This document shows positions 50,885 to 59,300 of a DNA stretch of 64,000 bases, piece by piece. The stretch spans positions 930,001 to 994,000 of the forward strand of contig NZ_CP074570.1 of assembly GCF_019900845.1 (NCBI RefSeq), written 5' to 3'. Source of the DNA: Paraneptunicella aestuarii (GTDB taxonomy: Bacteria > Pseudomonadota > Gammaproteobacteria > Enterobacterales > Alteromonadaceae). Every line of letters begins with the position of its first letter. Within the stretch, counting starts at the first letter, position 1. The translations under genes and the position numbers were made by a program. The notes under the pieces were generated by a model. The model made no database searches and was not told the DNA's origin. It saw nothing but the letters and a program-made list of their open reading frames with translations.

Positions 50885-51748
50885 ATGATTAAAACAGGAT
50901 CTAGTGCCAAATTTAGCGCCGATTTGTCCAATAAACGAGTGGTCATTACCGGAGCTGCCGGACTTTTAGGAACTGAATATTCTCGTACCTTGGCAAGTTG
51001 CGGAGCTACGTTGGAATTGGTCGATATTGATATTCAAGGGCTTGAGCAACTACGTGAACAGCTACGTGAGCAATTGACCTCGAAGTTTCCTGAAAATGTT
51101 TGTCATATCCATGCCGTTGATATTACGGATGAATCTCAGGTGAGTGAACTCGCTTCTCGTATCGCGAATTCCTTGTCTGATGATGAAGAACTGGCCTTGA
51201 TTAACAATGCAGCCATAGACGCCAAAGTTGGCGGCGGACATGGCAAGAACTTGTCTCGCCTGGAAAATTTCAGCTTGCAGCAATGGCAACGTGAAATTGA
51301 TGTGGGTTTAACTGGCGCGTTGCTGTGGTCGAAACATCTGGGAACTGTTATGGCTCAACGTGGTTCGGGCATAATAGTGAATGTCGCTTCGGATCTTGGC
51401 GTTATCGCACCTAACCAGAATCTCTACAAGCAAGATGATGTTGCCGACGACTTGCAAAATGTAAAACCGGTAACTTATTCGGTGATCAAACATGGCTTGA
51501 TTGGCTTAACCAAATACCTCGCTACTTATTGGCCGCAACAAGGCGTGCGTTGTAACGCCATTGCTCCCGGTGGCGTCTTTAACCAACAGCCGGATGAGTT
51601 TGTTGCCAAGGTTTCGTCGTTAATCCCAATGGGCAGAATGGCAAAAGTCGATGAATACAACGGTGCCATGCAGTTTTTACTCAGCGATGCCTCACAATAT
51701 ATGAATGGTCATGTGTTGGTGATGGATGGTGGACGCACGGTTTGGTGA
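50885..51748 (+). CDS. Short-chain dehydrogenase/reductase
   Basis: A 287 aa SDR: VVITGAAGLLGTEYSRTLAS, ALINNAAIDAKVGGGHGKNL near residue 103, INV-type strand IIVNVASDLGVIAPNQNLYK and catalytic YSVIK near 198, ending YMNGHVLVMDGGRTVW. An insertion with a short duplication (EQLREQLREQL near residue 57) lies after the second strand. The end resembles the SDR at 48204, suggesting related substrates. It is the last gene of the sugar block before an EAL protein. Confidence 0.82.
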   Translation: MIKTGSSAKFSADLSNKRVVITGAAGLLGTEYSRTLASCGATLELVDIDIQGLEQLREQLREQLTSKFPENVCHIHAVDITDESQVSELASRIANSLSDDEELALINNAAIDAKVGGGHGKNLSRLENFSLQQWQREIDVGLTGALLWSKHLGTVMAQRGSGIIVNVASDLGVIAPNQNLYKQDDVADDLQNVKPVTYSVIKHGLIGLTKYLATYWPQQGVRCNAIAPGGVFNQQPDEFVAKVSSLIPMGRMAKVDEYNGAMQFLLSDASQYMNGHVLVMDGGRTVW

Positions 51749-52012
51749 TGACTCGGTGTATCTGAGACTACCTTATCCTGTAGGGAGCTTTTTTCCAAAG
51801 GAGTGAATGTTTATAAGTGTAGAATTGTAGGCAACTCTGTTGTTACTATTCTAAAAGCCGCTGAACTGATCAAAATGGAATTCTAGAGAAAGTGTTCTCT
51901 AACAAGTCATTTAAAAATGGAAAGCATTGTTTGTTGCTTTCACTCCGTTCAACACGTTAACCAACAATATTTCGCCGCTTAATGCGGGTGTTAAATTTTA
52001 TGAGGCTGTTAA

Positions 52013-52783
52013 ATGGAACAAGAAATGATGATTTATGACAGGTTTTCATGTGAAAACTGTGCTGATAGAAACACTCTTGATTTTGATTTCACAATGGCTT
52101 TCCAGCCTATTATTAACTGCAAGACTCATGAAATTTATGGATATGAGGCATTAGTTCGCGGGTTGAATAATGAATCTGCTTTTTCAATATTGTCTCAAGT
52201 GAATGATGATAATCGTTATTTATTTGACCAGCACTGCCGGATAAAGGCTATTGCTCTGGCGTCTAAACTTGAACTTGACTCAATGCTTAGCATTAACTTT
52301 CTTCCCAATGCGATATATAAGCCAGAGCGCTGCATAAGAACAACATTAGACGCAGCTAAGAGGTATGGTTTTCCTGTCGAAAGAATCATGTTTGAGTTTA
52401 CAGAAGCTGAGAAAATTGAAGATACGGACTTAATCAAAAATATTGTTGCTCATTACAAAAAGTTGGGCTTCCAAACCGCAATAGATGATTTTGGCTCTGG
52501 CTATTCAGGTTTGAATTTATTAGCTGATTTTCAAACCAACCTTATCAAACTTGATATGGAGCTTATCCGCAATATCGACAAGGACACAGCTCGCCAATCA
52601 ATAGTACGGAACTGTTTAAACATCTTTCGTGATTTAAATATTACTCCCTTAGCTGAAGGCATTGAGACTAGAGAAGAATTTAAATGTTTACGCGATTTAG
52701 GTATTGAATTAATGCAAGGGTATCTTTTTGCTAAACCTGGTTTTGAAGAGTTACCACAAGTTGATTTTTATGCTCTTGAATAG
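52013..52783 (+). CDS. EAL-domain cyclic-di-GMP phosphodiesterase
   Basis: A 256 aa stand-alone EAL protein with no sensor or membrane segment. The expected catalytic positions are present: YEALVRG (EAL motif) near residue 43, SINFLPNAI, MFEFTEAEKI, AIDDFGSGYSGLNLLADFQ, LIKLDMELIR, LAEGIETREEF and LMQGYLFAKP. It should hydrolyse cyclic-di-GMP, linking to motility control. It is flanked by gaps of 264 and 367 bases and is a single-gene unit. The gene looks more AT-rich than its neighbours by eye. Confidence 0.9.
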   Translation: MEQEMMIYDRFSCENCADRNTLDFDFTMAFQPIINCKTHEIYGYEALVRGLNNESAFSILSQVNDDNRYLFDQHCRIKAIALASKLELDSMLSINFLPNAIYKPERCIRTTLDAAKRYGFPVERIMFEFTEAEKIEDTDLIKNIVAHYKKLGFQTAIDDFGSGYSGLNLLADFQTNLIKLDMELIRNIDKDTARQSIVRNCLNIFRDLNITPLAEGIETREEFKCLRDLGIELMQGYLFAKPGFEELPQVDFYALE

Positions 52784-53150
52784 GCGGGTAAATTTAATAT
52801 AACCCGTTTTTTGTGAAGGCGAACAAAAACTGGCAGCTTTGTGCTGTCCCATACTATTAGTCACCCACAGAAAGTTGTGAGCAGACCCTCAGCAACATGG
52901 AGGCGGCTGTGGAGCCTCAAGGGATTGATTCACGGCGAGTCTGCGATAAATTTCTGTGGATGGCTTGCAGCAAATAATATAGTTCAACGCCTCCCTCATA
53001 TTAAGCCATTCAGACAAACTATGCCGATGGCACTAAAGTTAAGTGCCCCTATTCCGTTAACATATGAAGCCGTTAATATAATAGGCTGTTAATCTAAACA
53101 TTCGGTTTTATACCTAATAACCCTTATTCGCATAGTCATTGGAGATATTC
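52784..53150. other. 367-base gap holding a palindromic repeat
   Basis: The main content is the repeat at 52865-52959. A frame through it (52841-53092) has no ribosome site and no recognisable protein. The right part contains GTTAATATAATAGGCTGTTAA near 53071, AT-rich, where a promoter for the CBS-methyltransferase gene could lie; I see no firm -35/-10 pair. Confidence 0.5.
52865..52959 (+). repeat. Dispersed ~100-base imperfect palindromic repeat, copy 3 (full)
   Basis: The left arm CCACAGAAAGTTGTGAGCAG and right arm CTGCGATAAATTTCTGTGG are near reverse complements, with an inner stem GGAGGC/GCCTC around GGCTGTGGA. It matches the minus-strand copy at 13717-13818 and the partial copy at 49019-49083. 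No coding content. Confidence 0.8.
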
Positions 53151-54227
53151 ATGCAGGTTGAGCGTGTCAGTGCTGATCATTTGGTAGTGCAACATACTGC
53201 CGAACTAGAGCTGGTTCGGGATTTGTTAGTGATTCAGCAACACCCAATTTGTTTTGTGGTTGATGAGCAGGGTGTGTTTGTTGGTGCCATCACAAAAGGC
53301 GATTTGCTAAAAGGCGAGCCGTTGGCTAATGAAAGTAATGGGACGCTTTACTCGGCTGGAGCGATTTGTAACCGCAACCCCAAACGCCTGCAAGAAAGTA
53401 AGCCCGACAGTGTTATCTCCAGATATTTTAACGAGCGAATCACCTGTATTCCCTTACTTGATAACAACGGCAAATTAGCCGCGTTAGCAAGGCCGCAAAG
53501 CAAGAATTTACGTTTGAATCTGAATATTGGTGCGGGAGCTCAGGTTTTTGATGGTTTTATCAATCTGGATGTTAAGTCTGATTGGTATGAGCAGCATCAC
53601 AAGGAAGCGGACAGTGCGCAATTTGTGGAATACGACATTCTTACCGATGTCCTTCCCTATGACGAAAACACTGTTGATAACATCTACCTTTCCCATGTCG
53701 TTGAGCATATTAGTAATGATGCTGTGGCTAATTTGCTTGCTGATTGTGTTCGAGTGCTAAAACCGACTGGGGTTATGCGTATAGCCTGCCCCGATGCGGA
53801 GTTTTTGGCTCATATCAGTAGCTTTCAAAATGACTTTTGGTATTGGCGTCGTGACTGGTTTAGGTTACATGCCAACCATATGGATGCCAAGGACATCACT
53901 CAATTCGATTTTCTGGTGCGTGAAGTGGCAACTGAGAGAGTGGGGCAAGTTCGAGCAGAGGATTTTGCCGAAGATTGTTTAGCGCCTGAAAATCGCATTG
54001 CAACCTTGGAAAAACTGGTTGAAGGATTGAGTTTTAACAAAGATCACATTGGCAATCATATCAACTATTGGACCTTTGATAAGCTGAGCAAGTTTGCGCA
54101 ATCGGCTGGGTTTACACATATCGTACGTAGTAAATACCAAGGCTGTATTTCACAGGATATGAAAGGAAAAGAGTTCGATGCTACGCGCCCGGAAATGTCT
54201 TTGTATGTGGATTTGGTTAAGTCTTAA
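53151..54227 (+). CDS. CBS-domain pair fused to a SAM-dependent methyltransferase
   Basis: About 358 aa from ATG 53151 with GGAGAT just upstream; TTG 53139 is rejected. Residues ~1-115 form a CBS pair: PICFVVDEQGVFVGAITKGD (CBS1) and ERITCIPLLDNNGKLAALAR (CBS2). Residues ~120-358 are a methyltransferase: LNLNIGAGAQVFDGFINLDV is motif I, VEYDILTDVLPYDENTVDN and IYLSHVVEHISNDAVANLL follow, and VMRIACPDAEFLAHISSF. CBS pairs are more commonly fused to the nucleotidyltransferases of legionaminic/flagellar-sugar loci. Here they may let a nucleotide ligand control methylation; that is inference. Confidence 0.8.
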   Translation: MQVERVSADHLVVQHTAELELVRDLLVIQQHPICFVVDEQGVFVGAITKGDLLKGEPLANESNGTLYSAGAICNRNPKRLQESKPDSVISRYFNERITCIPLLDNNGKLAALARPQSKNLRLNLNIGAGAQVFDGFINLDVKSDWYEQHHKEADSAQFVEYDILTDVLPYDENTVDNIYLSHVVEHISNDAVANLLADCVRVLKPTGVMRIACPDAEFLAHISSFQNDFWYWRRDWFRLHANHMDAKDITQFDFLVREVATERVGQVRAEDFAEDCLAPENRIATLEKLVEGLSFNKDHIGNHINYWTFDKLSKFAQSAGFTHIVRSKYQGCISQDMKGKEFDATRPEMSLYVDLVKS

Positions 54228-54261
54228 ATTGAAGTTTTAAAGAGAACTTTTAAATTATTTG

Positions 54262-54292
54262 GGTTTTACTCTTGCTTTGAAAGTAAAACCTT
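54262..54292 (+). terminator. Terminator-like hairpin
   Basis: GGTTTTACT, loop of 11 bases, AGTAAAACC followed by TT. It lies 35 bases after the CBS-methyltransferase stop and before the VapBC-like pair. Confidence 0.55.
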
Positions 54293-54345
54293 GCTAACTT
54301 TTTAAGCAGTTAAATATTATTGATTTCAAGACAAGCTTAAACGTC

Positions 54346-54567
54346 ATGGCAAAGGTTAGCGCAAAAAGACAGATTTCCCTTCCTATCGAGCAGTGTGCTC
54401 AGGCTCATATTAATGTGGGTGATGAGGTTGAATGCTACGTCGATCGCGAAGGTGTGATTTCCGTCGTCAGGAAATCGGCGGGCGCTGCCAAAGGCGTGTT
54501 AAGCCATATTCAAGTGAAAGAAAACATGACCGATGAAGAGTCTATGCGGTCAGCATTAGGTTCTTAA
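54346..54567 (+). CDS. AbrB-type antitoxin (VapB-like)
   Basis: A 73 aa protein with an AbrB/SpoVT-type DNA-binding region: MAKVSAKRQISLPIEQCAQA and NVGDEVECYVDREGVISVV. The C-terminal tail (VLSHIQVKENMTDEESMRSA) is the likely toxin-binding part. It lies 45 bases before a PIN-domain gene, the usual order in VapBC modules. It should repress its own operon together with the toxin. Confidence 0.82.
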   Translation: MAKVSAKRQISLPIEQCAQAHINVGDEVECYVDREGVISVVRKSAGAAKGVLSHIQVKENMTDEESMRSALGS

Positions 54568-54612
54568 GGTCAGTGAGTGGAAAGTTAAAGGAATTTAAGG
54601 AGAAATCAGGGA

Positions 54613-55041
54613 ATGATTGCCATTGATACTAACGTGTTACTGCGTTATCTGCTTCAAGACGACCCGCATCAATCACCTATCGCCAATCAGCTATTAGAAC
54701 GCGCAGAAAAAGTGCTCATTACCGACGTTGTATTGGTTGAAGCTCTATGGACATTAAAAGGCAAAAAGTACCAATTAACTCGTGAACAGATCATTGATGT
54801 TGTTCATGCCTTGTTTGCCGAGTCGAATTTTATCTTTGAGAACAATCAGGTGGTATGGCGAGCCTTAAGAGACTTTATGCAAGTGATGGGTGTTAAAGTA
54901 AACGGCAAAACCCGGTTTGCAGATTTCTCCGACGCACTCATTGCCAATAAAGCCGTTAGCTGTGTTCATCTCGGGGAATTTGAATCTGTTTACACCTTCG
55001 ATATTGCTGCGCAAGAGCTCGCTATTTGCCAGCGGCCGTAG
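54613..55041 (+). CDS. PIN-domain toxin (VapC-like)
   Basis: A 142 aa PIN-domain ribonuclease: AIDTNVLLRYLLQDDP with the first acidic residue (Asp5), VLITDVVLVEALWTLKGK with Glu near 45, and RFADFSDALIANKAVS with Asp near 100 plus a C-terminal TFDIAAQELA. VapC toxins cut RNA, commonly tRNA. Pairs with the antitoxin at 54346. AGGAG lies a few bases before the start. This is the second toxin pair in the island. Confidence 0.87.
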   Translation: MIAIDTNVLLRYLLQDDPHQSPIANQLLERAEKVLITDVVLVEALWTLKGKKYQLTREQIIDVVHALFAESNFIFENNQVVWRALRDFMQVMGVKVNGKTRFADFSDALIANKAVSCVHLGEFESVYTFDIAAQELAICQRP

Positions 55042-55133
55042 TTTCCCTTTTTATTTATGAAAAAACTTCTCATATAGAATTCCCATGCTATGGTTACGCA
55101 CTGATTTAATTGATCCTGCTAAGGAAATGGAAA

Positions 55134-56081
55134 ATGAAAACAGTGTTTCGCCAAACGCTATTTGCTGCGTCTTTGGTTTTGCCTTTGGGCGCTTGTGCAG
55201 CAACGCCTCAATCAGGCCAATCTTCGAATCAAATTTCTTCTGATTCATTTAATACGGTTCTGGAATATGTCAAACAATGGAACAAGCCCGGAAATACACT
55301 GGTTGCTTCCGATAACGACGATACCTTAACCATGATGGCGTGCCCTGATTTGAGCAGTCCTAAAACCTGTCAATTCTTGGGCGGTGCAGCCTGGTTTTCA
55401 TGGCAAAACGGTTTGTTGAAAGTGCCGGGTAAGCAGGCGGGTGAAGTGGCAGATAACTTTGATGAGCTATTGGAAATTTCTGCATTGTTGTTTTCCATGA
55501 ACGAAATGGACTATACCGAAGATGCGGTTCCCAATGTGTTGCAGGAACTGGCTGCGATGGGTGTTAAAACCATGGTGGCAACGGCGCGTGGCAATGAAAA
55601 CATTTCTGCCACTGAGCAGCAATTTGATGATTTGAATGTCACTGGCTTCGATAACCTGCTGGATTATTTCAGCAAGCAAGCACCAAATTTGGGTGATGAT
55701 ATTGAGCCGAATCCTTATTTAAACTGCACCAATAACAAAGCCATTAGTTATCGCAATGGGGTGATGTATCTGGTTGGGCAGAATAAAGGCCAGAATTTGC
55801 AATGTTTCATTCATGAATATAATCAGGACAAGCCAGCATCTCTGCAGATTACTAATCTGGTTTTCATTGATGACACTTTGAAGAATGTTGAAGATGTCAC
55901 GGTTGCATTTCAAAAGTCAGGCATGGAGTTTGTCTCCATTCACTACACCGCTTTGCAGGAACATAAAGATGCCTTTATCAAAGGGGATAAAGCCGCTGAA
56001 TATCAACAAGCGGCGACCAAGCGTTGGGAAATCTTGAAGCAGGCAATGGATAGTCAGTTATTAAAGCCTGTTGCCAAGTAA
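55134..56081 (+). CDS. HAD-like lipoprotein (DUF2608-type)
   Basis: About 315 aa from ATG 55134 (AAGGA upstream). A lipoprotein signal ends in LPLGAC (Cys at residue 21), so it should be anchored in a membrane on the periplasmic side. NTLVASDNDDTLTMMACPDL near residue 53 is a HAD-type nucleophile motif (D-x-D-D-T), and ITNLVFIDDTLKNVEDVTVA near 240 the DD motif. MVATARGNENISATEQQFDD corresponds to motif II. Similar proteins in gammaproteobacteria are annotated DUF2608. A phosphatase role is possible but unproven. A GC-rich terminator follows; this gene seems unrelated to the sugar pathway. Confidence 0.75.
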   Translation: MKTVFRQTLFAASLVLPLGACAATPQSGQSSNQISSDSFNTVLEYVKQWNKPGNTLVASDNDDTLTMMACPDLSSPKTCQFLGGAAWFSWQNGLLKVPGKQAGEVADNFDELLEISALLFSMNEMDYTEDAVPNVLQELAAMGVKTMVATARGNENISATEQQFDDLNVTGFDNLLDYFSKQAPNLGDDIEPNPYLNCTNNKAISYRNGVMYLVGQNKGQNLQCFIHEYNQDKPASLQITNLVFIDDTLKNVEDVTVAFQKSGMEFVSIHYTALQEHKDAFIKGDKAAEYQQAATKRWEILKQAMDSQLLKPVAK

Positions 56082-56106
56082 TCGCATATACAAGGCATAT
56101 CACATT

Positions 56107-56134
56107 GAGGCGGCGTTTAAGCCGCCTTCTTTAT
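56107..56134 (+). terminator. Rho-independent terminator
   Basis: AGGCGGC, loop GTTTAA, GCCGCCTT followed by CTTTAT. It lies about 26 bases after the lipoprotein stop at 56081. Confidence 0.88.
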
Positions 56135-56361
56135 ACTCTAATAGCCCGTTGCACTGGCATTTCCATTCAATAAAAGCCACGGATTGCCGACATAAGTACC
56201 TGAGCCGCGCATAAGAATGCATAAGAAAAGTTTTCAAGCGGGTTATTTGAGATGCATATGCCCAGTTCAGCATATTCGCGCTCTTACATTATTTGGAAAC
56301 TTCAAGTAGTCTACATACTTAAAACGCGCAGATTTAGCCAAGCGAGTCATCGGATCAAGAA

Positions 56362-59300
56362 ATGTTAAAGAACATCAGGTTGCACATCGAAAAAGATGAG
56401 CAAAAGCAGGAAGAATTAGAAGCGAAACTGGCAGCTAGCCTGCAAACTGTTCATAAAGATAATATTAATGCGTTTCAAAGGCACATTCCTTCTCTGATTC
56501 CTTACATCACTCAGGTTCAGTCTCAAAACCTTTCTATTTTTTGTAATAAGTTTGGTCAGTTCAATATCGTTGATTATGGTTTGGGACGTGTTTTATACGG
56601 GTTTGATCCGAAACAGGATGCGCAAGATCAAGTTGACGAGTTTTTGCGCCATGGGCTTTATGTCAACTTGACTCAAACGGGTAATGAATGCGACAAACAA
56701 GGCGACAAGCAAGCCAGCGAAAATCAACCCAATGCGCAAGTTGATATTGAGCTATTGGAAGCATTACCTGCGCTGGAAAAGCATCTGGAATATCCACCTG
56801 TACCTGACAAGATAGACTGCCTGGTGGTGATGGGGATTGGCCTTGGCTATCACATTCAAGCTTTGATTGAGGCTTGCTCGCCGCGTTTCGTTATTATTTA
56901 TGAGCCTGAAGTTCAGTATTTTTCTTCTTCAGCAATGGTGTTTGATTGGAAGTCTGTGCTGATTTACGCCAAACAGAACAATATCTCGTTATTCTTTATG
57001 TTGGAGAAAGACGGGCGCGATATTTTGTCGAATATTGAAGAGTTGCGCGAGCAATTCCCCATCGACGGTTTTTATCTGTACAAACACTACAATCACCCGA
57101 TTTTTAACTCGATTCAAAAGCAGCTTCTCAGCACTCAGTGGGATTCCATCAAGAATAAGGGCTTCCATTTTCAGTTTTCCGAAGACCCTAACCAATATAC
57201 CCAGATATTTTCAGACACAACGCATTTGGAACAGTATCACTTAGCGCACAGAGAATCGGATCTGTTTCAGAAAAACATCAAGGCTTTTAACACTTATTTC
57301 CCCGCTATCGCCAAAGAGTTTAAAGAATATACCCCCAAAGTCTGGCTTCCGGTTGAAACGCCCGATGGTGAAATCAATCTGGTCAATAAAGACAATTTGA
57401 TTTGTTGGTATAGCGATCATCCACAGCAAGACTGTTTAACCAACTTTAGAGGTTTTTCCGATCACCCTAATAAAGATGGTTTGGTGTTGGGATACAAAGG
57501 GAAAAAGCTCGCTCATTACCTGCATTATAAGTTTGTTAAAGAAACCGATGACTTGTTAGAAGCGGTTGAAGACGAAGAAGGCGCGTTACCTGAAAATATT
57601 CAATCCATGATTATGTTTGGCTTGGGTGTGGGTTATCAGCTTGAATCGTTGCTCCAGTCGCACACAGTTGAAAAGGTGTTTTTGTGTGAACCTAATCCAG
57701 ACTTTTTCTATGGCTCCCTTTTCGCGATAGATTGGGAGACGATATTCCAGTCTATTGATGAAGAAAAAGGCAAGCTGTACATCAACATTGGGGATGATGG
57801 TACTAACCTGTTCAGAGATTTGTTGAGCCAGTTTTATTCCATTGGCCCTTATATTTTGAACAATACTTTCTTCTATCAAAGTTATTATAACGCTGATTTG
57901 AATTTGGCGATTAGCAAGCTGCGTGAGCAATTGCAGGTTGTTATTACCATGGGAGAGTATTTCGACCATGCGTATCATGGTATTGCACAAACAAAAGCGG
58001 CATTGCAGCGAGAAATTCCAAGCCTGATTCGAGATCCCAAGAAGGTATTATCCTTTTATGAAAGGGAAGTACCGGTATTTCTGGTCGGTAATGGACCTTC
58101 GCTGGATAAGTCTTTTGAAGTGATCCGCGAATGGCAGGATCAGGCCATTATCGTTTCTTGCGGCACAACGCTTCAAGTTATGCATCGCAATGGTATTGTG
58201 CCGGATTTCCATGCCGAAATTGAACAGAATCGAACCAGCTACGATTGGGCCAGTATTATTGGTGATTTTGAATACTTGAAGCAGGTATCGCTGATTTCCT
58301 GTAACGGTATTCACCCGGACACCTGTGATCTCTACAAAGATGTGTATATTGCTTTCAAAGAAGGTGAATCGTCCACGGTTTCAACCTTGTCTGTCATAGG
58401 TGAAAAAGACTTTTCGGTACTGCAATTTGCTTTCCCTACCGTCGCCAACTTTGCCTGTAATTTATTTTCAACGCTTGGATTTAAAAACCTTTATCTCATC
58501 GGCATTGATATGGGGTTTATCAACAATAAAAACCACCATTCCAAACAATCTGCCTATTACAAGGACGATGGTGCAGAGATGTATGATTATTCCAAGAGCA
58601 CTAATACCTCGTTTGTGGTTCCCGGAAACTTTCGCAAAACGGTCTACACCAAGCATGAATTTAAAATTGCGAAAATGGTATTGGAACAGGCCATTGCTAC
58701 TTCACCCAAAGATGTGAGTTTCTTCAACTGTAGTGATGGCGCCCAGATCATTGGCGCGGCTCCGTTAACCATTGATAGCGTTCTGGTTACGGCTTCTTCG
58801 GAAGATAAGCAAGGCGCGGTGTCGAAGTTAAAGAATAACGCCTTTAAACAGCTCGATAGTGAAGATGTGATTACCCGCTACGACAACCGATATTCGAAAG
58901 ATATTTTAGCGAAAGAATTAGAGGCGTTTGGGAATTGGCTAAACAAGCCTGTTGCTACGATAAAAGAAGCCGAAGCCATGATTGATCAGCAAAAGAACCT
59001 ACTGTTTCTTTCCTACCAAAACGGGCGTTCATTGCTGTTTTATTACTTATATGGCACGGTCAACTTTGCTAATGCCATGTTGACCAAGCTGCTGTATTCA
59101 TCGAAGGAAAATGGCGTTGAGCAGTTTGGAAAAGGCTTGGAGATATGGAAAGAGTATTTTGAGCAATTCAAAGAGATGATGCTGGGGCAGCAAGATGCCT
59201 TTGATATTTCCACATCACCTAACGACCTGCTTAAACGTACCTATAAGGTGATGCAGCATAAATATAAACATAAGCGTGTGGCTGTCATCAATAATTCAGC

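Noticed and set aside
52841..53092. An open frame of 83 codons on the plus strand between the EAL and CBS-methyltransferase genes
   Set aside because: It runs through the palindromic repeat, has no ribosome site and shows no recognisable protein features.
56234..56262. A fourth sigma-28-like promoter upstream of the Maf gene (TCAAG at 56234)
   Set aside because: The -10 at the right spacing (GCATATGC) matches the pattern in only about half its positions.
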